Below, one piece after another: positions 35,464 to 45,173 of a stretch of DNA of 64,000 bases; the stretch's first letter is position 1; every line of letters starts with the position of its first letter. The DNA lies in contig NZ_FOAM01000019.1 in NCBI RefSeq assembly GCF_900109605.1, positions 49,825 through 113,824 on the forward strand. The letters run 5' to 3'. The position numbers were made by a program, and so were the translations under genes. The notes beneath the pieces were generated by a model. The model worked only from the letters and a program-made list of their open reading frames with translations. It made no database searches and was not told the DNA's origin. The DNA comes from Xaviernesmea oryzae. Lineage in GTDB: Bacteria > Pseudomonadota > Alphaproteobacteria > Rhizobiales > Rhizobiaceae.

Positions 35464-38400
35464 ATGCCGCAATATTTCATTGTTCGTCCGGTTTTTGCCT
35501 GTGTCATCGCTTTGGCCATTGCGCTTGCCGGGGCTATCGCCATCCCTTTCCTTCCAATCTCGCAATATCCAAATGTTGCTCCACCAACGATTGCGATTAC
35601 GACAAGCTATCCCGGCGCCACCCCCGAAAACCTCTATGACAGCGTCACCAAGCTCATCGAACAGGAGATGAACGGTGCCACCGGCATGCTCTATTACGAC
35701 TCCGTGAGCGATGCACATGGAAGCGTGACGATCAATGTCACATTCCAGTCGGGAACCGATCCCCAGACAGCTACGGTCGACGTCCAGAACCGCATCAGCC
35801 GTGTCGAGGCGCGCTTGCCGGCCTCCGTTCGCCAGCAGGGAATCCGGGTCGAGGAGACCAGCAGCGCCTTCTTGCTGTTCGTCGGTCTCGTTTCGACCGA
35901 TGGCAGGCTCAATGCGATCGACCTCGGCGAATTTGCCACGCGCAATGTCATCGATGATCTCAGGCGGTTGCCGGGGGTTGGCAAGGCGCAACTTTTTGCC
36001 ACCGAACGCGCCATGCGCGTGTGGATCGACACGAAGAAGCTGGTCGGTTTGAACCTGACGGCCCAGGATGTGACCAATGCGATTGCGACGCAAAACGCGC
36101 AGGTTTCCTCTGGCAGCATCGGCGCGCAACCGACCATGCGTGGTCAAGAGATCACTGCAACGGTTTCAGCGTCCGGCCAGCTTTCCAGCGCCAAGGAGTT
36201 TGCCGAGATCGTGTTGCGCGCCAACCCCGACGGCTCAGTCGTCCGATTGTCCGATGTCGCGCGCGTGGAGTTTGGCGGTCAGGATTATTCGATATCCTCG
36301 AGCATCAACGGTCGGGAGGCAGCAATGCTCGGCGTTCAGCTGAACGCTACGGGCAATGCGCTGGTCACGGCGCAGGCTGTCAAAACCCGCATGGCCGAGC
36401 TTGCCAGGAATTTTCCTGCCGGTATCGCCTACGAAATACCGTACGACACCACGCCCTTTGTTTCGATTTCCATCGAGAAGGTCATTCATACGCTTATCGA
36501 GGCCGTGGCGCTCGTTTTCGTCATTATGTTTCTGTTTCTGCAGAACCTGCGCTACACCTTGATCCCGACCCTGGTCGTTCCGGTCGCGCTCTTGGGCACA
36601 TGTGCTGCACTGCTGCTTTTTGGCTTTTCGATCAACGTGCTGACCATGTTTGCCATGGTTCTGGCGATCGGCATTCTTGTCGATGACGCCATCGTTGTCG
36701 TCGAGAATGTCGAGCGCATCATGCACGAGGAGGGGTTGCCGCCAAGACAGGCGACGGCCAAGGCGATGAAACAGATCACGGGGGCTGTGGTCGGCATCAC
36801 GGTCGTTCTCATTGCGGTGTTCGTGCCCATGGCGTTTTTTCCAGGCGCCGTCGGCATTATCTACAAGCAGTTTTCGCTGACGATTGTCATGTCGATGGTG
36901 TTCTCGGCGCTGATGGCGCTCACCCTGACGCCCGCGCTCTGCGCGACGATCCTCAAGCCGATCCCTGCGGGCCATTCTCAGTGCAAGATCTGGTTCTTCC
37001 GCGTGTTCGACAGGGTCATAGCGCGGACAATCAGCGGGTATGGCTGGATTATCGGTGCAACGACCCGGCGTAGCTTGCGTATGATGGCGCTCTACGCGGC
37101 GATCGTCATCGCGCTTGGCTATGTTTACATTCGACTGCCGACAGGATTTCTCCCTCTCGAAGATCAGGGCTATGCCATTGCGACGACGCAGCTTCCCGCC
37201 GGCGCGACGGCCGAGCGAACTTCAAATGTTCTTAAAAAGGTCGATGGCTTCTTCCTTGGGCGATCAGGCATCGAGAAGATCGTCACGATTCTTGGTTTCG
37301 GCTTCAATGGCAATGGGCAGAATGCCGGGATCAGCTTCGCGACATTCAAAGACTGGTCCGACCGGGGGCCGTCGGACTCATCGGATGCCATCGTCGGTTC
37401 AGCGCTCGGCACGCTTGCCGGGATGCCAGAAGCCTCGATCTTCGCGCTCACGCCGCCGCCGATCGCGGCACTTGGAAACGCCAGCGGCTTCAGCTTCCGC
37501 CTGCAGGACCGGGCAAACAAGGGGAACGCCGCACTCGTGCAAGCAGCCAACATGCTGCTCGGCAAGGCTTGGCAAAGCCCGATCCTACAATATCCCTATA
37601 TCGAAGGTCTGCCGCCATCGCCGCAGATCATGCTGGATATCGACAGGCGTAAAGCCAATGCCTATGGCGTGAGCTTCGACGAGATCAATGCCGTGCTGTC
37701 CACGTCCATCGGCTCGACCTATGTGGCCGACTATCCCAATGCCGGACGGATGCAGCGCGTGATCGTGCAGGCCGATGCGCCCGAGCGGATGAACGCGCAG
37801 AGCCTTCTGGCCTTGAACGCCCGCAACGGCACAGGCGAGATGGTCCCGCTGTCGGCCTTTACCACGGCGCGTTGGGCCTTGGGCCCCACCCAGGTGGTCG
37901 GCTATAACGGGTTGCAGGCCGTCAAGATCAGTGGCAGCGCGGCGCCCGGCCATACAAGTGGCCAAGCCATGGCGGAAATGGAGCGGCTGGCAAAGGAATT
38001 GCCGCCGGGCTTCGGCTTTGAATGGACCGGACAATCCTATCAGGAAAAAGCCTCCGGCAATGCGGCGCCGTTCCTGCTCGGGCTCTCCATGGTATTCGTG
38101 TTTCTCTGCTTGGCAGCGCTTTACGAGAGCTGGTCGATCCCGATCGCCGTGATGCTCGTGGTTCCCTTGGGTGCGATCGGCGCGGTGGTCGCGGTCACAT
38201 TCCGCGGTATTCCGAACGATATCTATTTCACCGTCGGGCTCATCACCATCATCGGCCTTTCGGCGAAGAATGCCATTCTGATCATCGAGTTCGCACGCGA
38301 CTTGCGTGCCGAGGGCAAGCCTCTTCTGGAGGCGACGGTCGAAGCCGCCAAGCTCCGCTTCCGCCCGATCCTGATGACCTCCCTGGCCTTCATTCTGGGC

Positions 38401-38616
38401 GTGGTGCCGCTGGCCTTTGCGACCGGGGCGAGCTCGGCGAGCCAACGTGCCATTGGAACCGGCGTTCTCGGCGGCATGGTTTCCGCCACGGTTCTGGCCG
38501 TCCTTCTGGTCCCCACCTTCTTCGTGGTGGTGACGAAGGTGTTCGCGCGCAAAGAGGAAGCCAAGCCACATGAACCGCAGACCGTGCCGATGGAGAAGCC
38601 GGCACAGGCAGCTTGA
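35464..38616 (+). CDS. RND-family multidrug efflux pump (AcrB/MexF-like, HAE1)
   Basis: Proton-driven exporter of 1050 aa, the usual length for AcrB homologues, with twelve expected membrane helices and two large periplasmic loops. It begins MPQYFIVRPVFACVIALAIA. The proton-relay Asp pair is in GILVDDAIVVVENVERIM, and the second repeat has VGLITIIGLSAKNAILIIEF. Helices FVIMFLFLQNLRYTLIPTLV and LAALYESWSIPIAVMLVVPL are characteristic. GGAGG lies 7 bp before the ATG. It directly follows the adaptor gene. No outer-membrane factor gene is nearby, so a TolC-type channel encoded elsewhere is presumably used. Control by SoxR suggests redox-cycling drugs or pigments as substrates. Confidence 0.95.
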   Translation: MPQYFIVRPVFACVIALAIALAGAIAIPFLPISQYPNVAPPTIAITTSYPGATPENLYDSVTKLIEQEMNGATGMLYYDSVSDAHGSVTINVTFQSGTDPQTATVDVQNRISRVEARLPASVRQQGIRVEETSSAFLLFVGLVSTDGRLNAIDLGEFATRNVIDDLRRLPGVGKAQLFATERAMRVWIDTKKLVGLNLTAQDVTNAIATQNAQVSSGSIGAQPTMRGQEITATVSASGQLSSAKEFAEIVLRANPDGSVVRLSDVARVEFGGQDYSISSSINGREAAMLGVQLNATGNALVTAQAVKTRMAELARNFPAGIAYEIPYDTTPFVSISIEKVIHTLIEAVALVFVIMFLFLQNLRYTLIPTLVVPVALLGTCAALLLFGFSINVLTMFAMVLAIGILVDDAIVVVENVERIMHEEGLPPRQATAKAMKQITGAVVGITVVLIAVFVPMAFFPGAVGIIYKQFSLTIVMSMVFSALMALTLTPALCATILKPIPAGHSQCKIWFFRVFDRVIARTISGYGWIIGATTRRSLRMMALYAAIVIALGYVYIRLPTGFLPLEDQGYAIATTQLPAGATAERTSNVLKKVDGFFLGRSGIEKIVTILGFGFNGNGQNAGISFATFKDWSDRGPSDSSDAIVGSALGTLAGMPEASIFALTPPPIAALGNASGFSFRLQDRANKGNAALVQAANMLLGKAWQSPILQYPYIEGLPPSPQIMLDIDRRKANAYGVSFDEINAVLSTSIGSTYVADYPNAGRMQRVIVQADAPERMNAQSLLALNARNGTGEMVPLSAFTTARWALGPTQVVGYNGLQAVKISGSAAPGHTSGQAMAEMERLAKELPPGFGFEWTGQSYQEKASGNAAPFLLGLSMVFVFLCLAALYESWSIPIAVMLVVPLGAIGAVVAVTFRGIPNDIYFTVGLITIIGLSAKNAILIIEFARDLRAEGKPLLEATVEAAKLRFRPILMTSLAFILGVVPLAFATGASSASQRAIGTGVLGGMVSATVLAVLLVPTFFVVVTKVFARKEEAKPHEPQTVPMEKPAQAA

Positions 38617-38626
38617 CGCGCAGGCG

Positions 38627-39079
38627 TCACTCTCCGGGGGAAAGAAGGACCGCGCCTGTCGCGGTCCTGCCCAATTCGTCGCGCGGGTTGCGCAAGGGGC
38701 AGTCCCTCAGCGACAGGCAGCCGCAGCCGATACAGCCGGCCATCTCGTCGCGCAGTTGCGTCAAGGCCGTGATGCGCTCGTCCAGCCGCGCCTTCCAGTT
38801 CGAGGACAAGACCTGCCAGTCCTCGGCCGTGGGGGTTCGCTCCGCAGGCAAGGCCGAGAGGGCCTCCCGGATCTCGGCAAGCGAAATGCCCGCGCGCTGG
38901 GCGATGCGGATGATGGCGACACGCCGCAACAGATTGCGCGGATAGCGCCTCTGGTTGCCGTTGTTGCGGCGCGGGGTGATGAGGCCCTTGGCCTCGTAAA
39001 AATGCAGCGTGGAAACGGCCACGCCCGCGCGCTTGGCCAGCTCTCCTACGGACAGTTCGTTTTCCAGTCGCTCCGCCAT
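38627..39079 (-). CDS. soxR: Redox-sensing transcriptional activator SoxR
   Basis: MerR-family activator of 150 aa. The N-terminal winged helix is [20 protein letters not shown], with [20 protein letters not shown], then a dimerisation helix. The [2Fe-2S] cluster motif C-x2-C-x-C-x5-C is intact: Cys116, 119, 121 and 127 in [17 protein letters not shown] lies 6 bp before the start. It is convergent with the RND pump (10 bp apart) and divergent from superoxide dismutase, with a SoxR box just upstream of its own start. In most bacteria that lack soxS, SoxR directly activates such pump and oxidoreductase genes; here two boxes support that. Confidence 0.97.
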   Translation of the reverse strand: MAERLENELSVGELAKRAGVAVSTLHFYEAKGLITPRRNNGNQRRYPRNLLRRVAIIRIAQRAGISLAEIREALSALPAERTPTAEDWQVLSSNWKARLDERITALTQLRDEMAGCIGCGCLSLRDCPLRNPRDELGRTATGAVLLSPGE

Positions 39080-39088
39080 GAAATGCCC

Positions 39089-39119
39089 TTGACCTCAACT
39101 ATGCCTGAGGTTTTATAGA
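39089..39119 (+). promoter_or_regulatory. SoxR-type promoter of the superoxide dismutase gene
   Basis: CCTCAACTATGCCTGAGG (39093-39110), a SoxR box, lies between -35 TTGACC (39089-39094) and -10 TATAGA (39114-39119), 19 bp apart, pointing at the sod gene. It starts only 13 bp beyond the soxR start on the other strand, so occupancy could also limit soxR expression. Confidence 0.85.
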
Positions 39120-39182
39120 TCATGTCACCTTGTTCCGGCAAGGCTCAACGCCCGTCTTTGAACAGTGACAGAGGAAATCTCG

Positions 39183-39782
39183 ATGTCCTTCGAGCTACCA
39201 GACCTTCCCTATGCCCATGATGCTCTCGCGCCCTTCGGCATGTCGGAGGAGACGCTGAAGTTTCACCACGACCTGCACCACAAGGCCTATGTCGACAATG
39301 GCAACAAGGCCATTGCCGGAACGCAGTGGGAGAAGAGCAGCCTCGAAGAGATTGTCGTCGGCACCTATGAACGCGGTGCCGTTGCCCAATCCGCGATCTT
39401 CAACAATGCGTCGCAGCACTGGAATCATAGCCTGTTTTGGCAGATCCTCGCGCCGGGAGGCACCAAGATCCCGCCCGCGCTCGAAAAGGCATTGACCGGC
39501 GCCTTCGGCTCGGTCGAGAGTTTCAAGCAGGCGTTCAGCGCGGCAGGCGCGGCGCAGTTCGGGTCCGGCTGGGCTTGGCTCGTGGTCGATACGGATGGCG
39601 CGCTGCGGATCACCAAGACCGAAAATGGCGTCAACCCGCTTTGCTTCGGGCAGAAGGCCCTGCTCGGCTGCGATGTCTGGGAGCACAGCTACTATATCGA
39701 TTTCCGCAACAAGCGCCCCGCCTATCTCGAAAACTTGCTCGAAAAGCTGGTGAACTGGGAAGCGGTCGCCGAAAGACTCTAA
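39183..39782 (+). CDS. sodB: Superoxide dismutase, Fe/Mn family
   Basis: Cytoplasmic enzyme of 199 aa converting superoxide to oxygen and peroxide. Metal ligands are in LKFHHDLHHKAYVDN (first His), QHWNHSLFW (second His) and CDVWEHSYYIDFRNKR (Asp and third His). AAQFGSGWAWLV favours an Fe-type (SodB) enzyme, though metal choice is not certain from sequence. AGGAA lies 6-7 bp before ATG 39183; a GTG at 39165 is less likely. It stands directly behind a SoxR-box promoter, which is uncommon: in enteric bacteria SoxR acts only through soxS. Confidence 0.95.
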   Translation: MSFELPDLPYAHDALAPFGMSEETLKFHHDLHHKAYVDNGNKAIAGTQWEKSSLEEIVVGTYERGAVAQSAIFNNASQHWNHSLFWQILAPGGTKIPPALEKALTGAFGSVESFKQAFSAAGAAQFGSGWAWLVVDTDGALRITKTENGVNPLCFGQKALLGCDVWEHSYYIDFRNKRPAYLENLLEKLVNWEAVAERL

Positions 39783-39900
39783 ACGGCATTTCTTGCCGGC
39801 CGCCAAGCGCCGTTAAGCAAGGTCCATCCCTTCGACTGCGATTGGCTGCGAGCAGCCGGTTTTAACCCGGCTGCTCCTCTTGCCGACCATGGAGCAAGCA

Positions 39901-40236
39901 ATGACCTATGTGGTCACAGAAAACTGCATTGCCTGCAAATATATGGACTGCGTCGAGGTCTGTCCGGTCGAGTGCTTTTACGAAGGCGAGAACATGCTCG
40001 TCATTCACCCCGACCAATGTATCGATTGCGGTATCTGCGAGCCGGAATGCCCAGCAGCGGCCATCCACTCGGACACGGAGGCCGGGCTTCATGCCTGGCT
40101 CGACCTTAATCGCCACTATGCGCAGATCTGGCCGCGGATTCACGAGAAGCGCCCGCCGCCCGCCGATGCAGACATCATGAATGGCGCGGCAGCAAAGATG
40201 GCGATTTTTTCCGAGAAGCCGGGAGCGGGCGGTTAA
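39901..40236 (+). CDS. fdxA: 7Fe ferredoxin (3Fe-4S/4Fe-4S)
   Basis: Electron carrier of 111 aa. Cluster cysteines are in [20 protein letters not shown] and [16 protein letters not shown], the standard FdxA arrangement with one [3Fe-4S] and one [4Fe-4S]. The C-terminal extension ([18 protein letters not shown]) is typical of alphaproteobacterial FdxA. GGAGC lies just before the ATG. It follows sodB by about 120 bp and may be read through from the SoxR-controlled promoter, or have its own. Confidence 0.95.
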   Translation: MTYVVTENCIACKYMDCVEVCPVECFYEGENMLVIHPDQCIDCGICEPECPAAAIHSDTEAGLHAWLDLNRHYAQIWPRIHEKRPPPADADIMNGAAAKMAIFSEKPGAGG

Positions 40237-40364
40237 CCCGATTTAACATACATAGTAAGTTCGCGGCTCGCTCACGACATCGTGCGCAGGATGTGGAGGC
40301 GACCGCACAAGCAGCAAGAATGCGGCTGAGAGCGGCGGTGCAAAAGTCGGCCAAGACAGCGGCA

Positions 40365-41459
40365 TCATCCCCTGTGAGGGGGCTCCGAAGATTGATCCGG
40401 CATGGACACAGAGGCGCGCTCCACCAATTCCGTCTCCAGGACCGTACGGGTAGGAGGACCGACATCGCCCTTCATTCGCCGAACAAGCAACCGGGCTGCC
40501 GTTTCGCCCAGCTGATAAACCGGCTGGCGGATGACGGTGACCGGAGGCGTCGTCACCGAGGTCCAGTCTGCATCGTGGAAAGAGACCAGTGAAAGGTCGT
40601 CGGGGATGCGGATTGCGAATTCCCGGCATAGCTTGAAGACCTCCAGCGCGATAACGCTGTCAGAGGCGATGATGGCTGTTGGTCGCAACGGCGCTTCGAT
40701 CATGGCCATGATGATGGCGCGCGTGCGCTCTGGCGTGACGGCGCCGACATGGATGTTGTGCTCCACGTCTGTCATGCCCGCCTCCTGGCAGGTGCTGAAA
40801 AAGCCCTCGATGCGTCGGCGAACGGAACCGGTGTGAATGTCTGCCGGCGTGCGGAAGTGATGGTCAGGCGTATCGCAGGCAGTCAGATAGGCGATGTGAC
40901 GGTGGCCCCGCGCGATCAGCTTGCGGGTTATGCTTTCTGCCGCATGCCGATCATTGGCGACGACCGTGTCGACACCAAGTGTCTCGCTGCCGCGGTCGAG
41001 CAGCACCAGCGGACGACCGGAGCGGGCGGCATCGCGCAGATGATCGGTCTCGCTCTCCTTCGCCGGCGAGACGATCAGCCCGTCGACACGCTTGGCCAGA
41101 AGGGTGCGTAGCGCTGCCTCTTCATTCCTCGCGTCCTCGCTGGAATTGACGAGCACGACCGTGAAGCCCGCCTGCCGGGCGACGTCCGTTATCCCGCGCA
41201 CGGCAAGGCTAAAGAACGGATTTTCGATATCCCCGACGATCACGCCAATCGTCCCGGAGCGGCCCGTCGTCATGGAGCGGGCGAGCTCATTCGGCCGATA
41301 GTCTAAAGCTTCGGCTGCAGCCATGACGGCCACGCGCACTTTCTCGCTGACGGTTCCATAGCCTCCCAGGACGCGCGCGGCGGTCGCTTTAGAAACACCG
41401 GCTTCTCGGGCGACGTCAGCCACGGTCGAAGCACTGTTTGGAGGGGCGTTCTTATCCAT
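40365..41459 (-). CDS. LacI-family transcriptional repressor
   Basis: Repressor of 364 aa. N-terminal helix-turn-helix and hinge: STVADVAREAGVSKATAARV, LDYRPNELARSMTTGRSG, then a periplasmic-binding-protein-like effector domain (GVIVGDIENPFFSLAVRGIT, RPTAIIASDSVIALEVFKLC, SLVSFHDADWTSVTTPPVTV). AAGG lies 9 bp before ATG 41459; the frame is open to 41573, but the extra part would read through the operators. It is divergent from the ABC transporter operon, with two near-identical palindromes between, so it is the likely local repressor, released by the transported compound or a breakdown product. Confidence 0.93.
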   Translation of the reverse strand: MDKNAPPNSASTVADVAREAGVSKATAARVLGGYGTVSEKVRVAVMAAAEALDYRPNELARSMTTGRSGTIGVIVGDIENPFFSLAVRGITDVARQAGFTVVLVNSSEDARNEEAALRTLLAKRVDGLIVSPAKESETDHLRDAARSGRPLVLLDRGSETLGVDTVVANDRHAAESITRKLIARGHRHIAYLTACDTPDHHFRTPADIHTGSVRRRIEGFFSTCQEAGMTDVEHNIHVGAVTPERTRAIIMAMIEAPLRPTAIIASDSVIALEVFKLCREFAIRIPDDLSLVSFHDADWTSVTTPPVTVIRQPVYQLGETAARLLVRRMKGDVGPPTRTVLETELVERASVSMPDQSSEPPHRG

Positions 41460-41526
41460 TGCTGCTAGCCTTACAAGAGATGTTGACGAGTGGCAAATGC
41501 GGCGATAACGTCCATAAAACGCTATT

Positions 41527-41559
41527 GAGACCGGTCTCTTTCTAAATGATACCGGTCTC
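41527..41559. promoter_or_regulatory. Paired LacI-type operators
   Basis: GAGACCGGTCTC (41527-41538, perfect palindrome with the CG centre of LacI-family sites) and GATACCGGTCTC (41548-41559, one mismatch) are 21 bp apart centre to centre, two helical turns. TTGAGA (41525-41530) could be a -35 overlapping the first site. They lie between the LacI-type gene and the ABC operon. Confidence 0.82.
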
Positions 41560-41684
41560 AACGGGAAGATCATTATCCACTAGTGAGGCACTCGGTCGGA
41601 CGCGCGGAGCATTCCCACGTCCGGGAGGACCCGTGCGCGCTCTCACGACATGCCTAAACAAGACCACCAGAGGAGACGACAGAT

Positions 41685-42533
41685 ATGCACGTTGAACAGG
41701 CTCTCGATATTTCCCTTTTCCGAGCGTTGGCTGGGATACGCTTCACCGTCGCTGCGCTTGCCATCAGCCTGGCGTCAGGTTTGGCAACGCCGGCGCTTTC
41801 ACAGAACAATCCACTTGGACTGATCGATCCCGGCACCATCAGCGTCGGCACCATGGGTGATTCCAAGCCCTATGCCTTCACCACGGCCGACGGCACCTTC
41901 ACCGGCTTCGACATCGAGCTCTTCCTGAACGTGGCCGAGCGGATGGGCTTCAAAAAAGATCAGGTGATTTTTACGGGCCAGGATTTTGCAGCCCTGATGC
42001 CCTCGGTTGCCAACAGCCGCTTCGACGTGGCCGTTGCTGCCATTGGCACCACAGACAAGCGAAAGCAGACAGTCGATTTCAGCGATGGCTATCTTGCCGG
42101 TTTTCTGACGGTGCTCACGCCAGAGGCTGATATCAAGGACGCCGCCACCCTCAAGGGCAAGCGGCTCGGCGTCGTGCAGGGAACATTGCAGGAAATCTAT
42201 GCCGAAAAGAACTTCACGGGCGCCGATCTCGTGAAGTTCCCGGACAACAACTCCGCCGTTTCCGCACTCAATAATGGCACGGTCGACGCGCATTTCCTCG
42301 ATTATGAGGCGGCCAAGGATTACGCGGCCCGCTATCCCGCGCTGAAAGTCGCGGTCAACATTCCAAGCTTCGATGCGCCTGCAGGCTTTGTGATCCGCAA
42401 GGGGAGCGATGCGCTGCGCGAGGCGCTGAACAAGGAGCTCAAGGCCGCCATGCAGGATGGCACCTGGAAGAGCCTGCATGAAAAATGGTTCCCCGGCACC
42501 CCAATGCCCGAAGCCTACCTGCCCAAGCCCTGA
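41685..42533 (+). CDS. ABC transporter substrate-binding protein, polar amino acid family
   Basis: Periplasmic solute-binding protein of 282 aa (family 3). A signal peptide with hydrophobic core [18 protein letters not shown] is probably cut at ALS-Q near residue 40. The mature part has [60 protein letters not shown] and [18 protein letters not shown], all typical of amino-acid-type binding proteins. AGGAGA lies 8 bp before the ATG. First gene of the operon. The ligand is unknown; the downstream oxidoreductases suggest an amino acid, opine or amine. Confidence 0.93.
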   Translation: MHVEQALDISLFRALAGIRFTVAALAISLASGLATPALSQNNPLGLIDPGTISVGTMGDSKPYAFTTADGTFTGFDIELFLNVAERMGFKKDQVIFTGQDFAALMPSVANSRFDVAVAAIGTTDKRKQTVDFSDGYLAGFLTVLTPEADIKDAATLKGKRLGVVQGTLQEIYAEKNFTGADLVKFPDNNSAVSALNNGTVDAHFLDYEAAKDYAARYPALKVAVNIPSFDAPAGFVIRKGSDALREALNKELKAAMQDGTWKSLHEKWFPGTPMPEAYLPKP

Positions 42534-42590
42534 TGCCGCCCGCCGGTCTTGCTGAACGGCGGGGCCGGCCTTTTCTCCAAGGACGACCTG

Positions 42591-44099
42591 ATGACTTGGC
42601 TTGAAAACCTGCGCCGAAGCTTCCTCGACTGGAATGCGATGGCCGAAGTTCTGCCGACCATGATCACCGTCGGGCTGAAGAACACGCTGATACTGGCTGC
42701 AGCCTCGACCGTCCTCGGCGTGGTGATCGGCATGCTGCTTGCGATCATGGGCATCTCGCGTTCGGCTTGGCTGCGCATTCCCTCGCGCCTCTACACCGAC
42801 ATTTTCCGCGGCTTGCCGGCGATCGTCACCATTCTTTTGATCGGGCAAGGCTTTGCGCGCCTTGGCCGCGAATTGTTCGGCCCGTCGCCTTATCCTCTGG
42901 GCATCCTGGCCCTCAGCCTCATCGCTGGCGCCTATATCGGCGAGATCTTTCGCTCCGGCATCCAGAGCGTCGAGCGCGGGCAGATGGAAGCCTGCCGGGC
43001 GCTGTCGATGAGTTACGGCCAGGGCATGCGGCTCATTGTCGTACCGCAAGGGGTGCGGCGCGTACTGCCGGCACTGGTCAACCAGTTCATCGGCAATGTG
43101 AAGGACTCGAGCCTCGTCTATTTCCTCGGTCTTCTGGCGTCAGAACGCGAGATCTTTCGGGTCGGTCAGGACCAGGCGGTGGTGACCGGTAATCTCTCGC
43201 CGCTGCTTCTTGCCGGCATCTTCTATCTCGTTGTCACGGTTCCACTGACGCATGTCGTCAATGCGATCGATAGCCGTCTTCGGATCGGCAAGCAGCGTCC
43301 ATCCGTCGTGACCAGCGGGCCGGAAGAGGTCAGCGAACTGGACGGTGCCAAGCGCGTGTCAGCCTCAAGTTTCAAGGGCGGCAGCCTGGAGGTGCGCAAT
43401 CTTGGCATGGCTTATGGCACGCTGGAGGTGCTGAAGGGCGTCGATCTTTCCGTCAAACCCGGCAGCGTTACCTGTGTCATCGGGCCCTCCGGGTCCGGCA
43501 AGTCGACCCTGCTGCGCTGCCTGAACCGGCTGGTAGAGCCGAAGAGCGGCGATGTGCTGCTCGATGGAGACAGCATCCTCTTCATGAAGCCTGAGCGCCT
43601 GCGCCGACGCGTCGGCATGGTGTTTCAGCACTTCAATCTCTTCCCCGATCATACAGCGCTCGAAAACGTAGCGCTGTCGCTCAGAAAAATCAAAGGCCTT
43701 CCGACAGCTGAGGCTGAACGTCTTGCCATGGCGCGGCTTGCCGATGCCGGTCTTGCCAGCCGCGCTCATCATCGGCCGGGTGGTCTTTCCGGCGGCCAGC
43801 AGCAGCGCGTCGCAATCGCCCGCGCCCTTGCCATGGAGCCTGAGGTCATTCTCTTCGACGAGGTGACAAGCGCGCTGGATCCGGAGCTGGTCAAGGGTGT
43901 GCTGAACCTGATGGCCGATCTCGGCCAGCGCGGCATGACGATGGTCGTCGTGACCCATGAGATGGGGTTCGCGCGCCGCGTGGCCGATCAGGTGGTGTTC
44001 ATGGACGAGGGCCGTGTGGTCGAGGCTGGGCCGCCGGATACCATTTTCGACAATCCGCAAAGCCCGCGCCTGAAGCGCTTCCTGGCGGAAGTGCTGTGA
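42591..44099 (+). CDS. Fused ABC permease-ATPase, polar amino acid family
   Basis: A single 502-aa chain holding both membrane and ATPase parts of an uptake transporter. Residues 1-225 are a HisM/GlnP-like permease with the EAA-type loop MEACRALSMSYGQGMRLIVV and P-QGVRRVLPALVNQF. After a linker (about 226-262), residues 263-502 are an ABC ATPase: Walker A GPSGSGKST (298-306), signature LSGGQ (399-403), Walker B VILFDEVTS (419-427), and switch His in VVVTHEMGFARR. Usually these are separate genes. The chain presumably homodimerises. AGGA lies 7 bp before ATG 42591. Confidence 0.93.
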   Translation: MTWLENLRRSFLDWNAMAEVLPTMITVGLKNTLILAAASTVLGVVIGMLLAIMGISRSAWLRIPSRLYTDIFRGLPAIVTILLIGQGFARLGRELFGPSPYPLGILALSLIAGAYIGEIFRSGIQSVERGQMEACRALSMSYGQGMRLIVVPQGVRRVLPALVNQFIGNVKDSSLVYFLGLLASEREIFRVGQDQAVVTGNLSPLLLAGIFYLVVTVPLTHVVNAIDSRLRIGKQRPSVVTSGPEEVSELDGAKRVSASSFKGGSLEVRNLGMAYGTLEVLKGVDLSVKPGSVTCVIGPSGSGKSTLLRCLNRLVEPKSGDVLLDGDSILFMKPERLRRRVGMVFQHFNLFPDHTALENVALSLRKIKGLPTAEAERLAMARLADAGLASRAHHRPGGLSGGQQQRVAIARALAMEPEVILFDEVTSALDPELVKGVLNLMADLGQRGMTMVVVTHEMGFARRVADQVVFMDEGRVVEAGPPDTIFDNPQSPRLKRFLAEVL

Positions 44100-44121
44100 T
44101 GGGCGTCGCGTGGAGATAGAG

Positions 44122-45129
44122 ATGATACAAACACTTCGAGGGGGCGTGCTCGGCTGTGCCGGTATTGCCGAAAAGGCTGTGGTTCCCGCAATTCAGTCGA
44201 GCCGGCTCGGTCATGTCGCGGCCATTGCCTCGCGTGACGAAGACAAGGCCAAGTACATGGCGGCGCGCTTCGGAATCGAGAAGGCATACGGCAGCTATGC
44301 AGCGCTGCTGGCCGATCCCGAAATCGACGCGATCTACAATCCTCTGCCCAATCATCTGCATGTTCCGATGACGATCCGGGCACTGGAGCAGGGCAAGCCG
44401 GTTCTATGCGAAAAGCCGATTGCGCTGACGGCGGATGAGGCCGAGCGGCTGGCCGCAGCGCAGCAGGCTTCTGGCCTACACGTTGCCGAGGCCTTCATGG
44501 TGCGCCATCACCCGCAGTGGAAGACAGCGCATGCCTTGATCGCTAAGGGGCGGCTGGGCGAGGTGCAGGCGATCCAGACGATCTTCTCGTACTATCTCGA
44601 TGACCCTGCAAATGTACGCAACCAGGCCGACATTGGCGGCGGGGGCCTTTATGATGTCGGCTGCTATGCCATCAACACGGCTCGCTTTCTTTTCGATGCC
44701 GAGCCGATCAAGGCCATTGCATTGATGGAGCAGGACGAACGCTTCGGCACCGATCGGCTGACGAGCGGCATGCTCGCCTTTCCGCAAGGGCGGCAGCTTG
44801 TCTTCGCGTGCTCGACCCAGCTTGCGCTGACCCAGAAGGTGACTGTGTTCGGCACGCGCGCACGGCTGGACATTCCTGTCCCCTTCAACGCTCCGGCTGA
44901 TGCGACAACCTCTCTCTTTCTGGATGATGGCCGGGATCTTGCTGGTGGCGGGCGCGTGGAGATTAGAATTGAAGCTGTTGACCAATACCGCGAACAGGCT
45001 GACGCCTTTGCCGAGGTGGTTCTTTCAGGACGTCAGGCGTCTCCGGGTTTAAGCGACGCAATCGCCAATATGAGGGCCATCGATGCGCTGTTCCGCTCTG
45101 CCGTCAGCGGCCGGTTCGAAGCGGTATGA
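44122..45129 (+). CDS. Gfo/Idh/MocA-family oxidoreductase
   Basis: NAD(P)-dependent dehydrogenase of 335 aa. Rossmann motif GVLGCAGIAEKAVVPAIQ, the family's LCEKPIALTADEAERL (EKP motif around residue 93), and the C-terminal domain with GGGGLYDVGCYAINTARFLF carrying the catalytic-type DxxxH/Y region. These enzymes act on sugars, inositols or related polyols and imines. GGAG lies upstream of ATG 44122, with a GTG at 44110 as an alternative. It is the third gene of the LacI-controlled operon and probably processes the imported compound. Confidence 0.92.
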   Translation: MIQTLRGGVLGCAGIAEKAVVPAIQSSRLGHVAAIASRDEDKAKYMAARFGIEKAYGSYAALLADPEIDAIYNPLPNHLHVPMTIRALEQGKPVLCEKPIALTADEAERLAAAQQASGLHVAEAFMVRHHPQWKTAHALIAKGRLGEVQAIQTIFSYYLDDPANVRNQADIGGGGLYDVGCYAINTARFLFDAEPIKAIALMEQDERFGTDRLTSGMLAFPQGRQLVFACSTQLALTQKVTVFGTRARLDIPVPFNAPADATTSLFLDDGRDLAGGGRVEIRIEAVDQYREQADAFAEVVLSGRQASPGLSDAIANMRAIDALFRSAVSGRFEAV

Positions 45130-45173
45130 CGCCGCGATTCATCCTGACAATCATCGATTGAAAGACATCCAGC

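Noticed and set aside
37585..38571. 328-codon minus-strand frame inside the RND pump gene
   Set aside because: His/Arg/Gly-rich low-complexity translation typical of antisense frames in GC-rich genes; the pump frame is complete.
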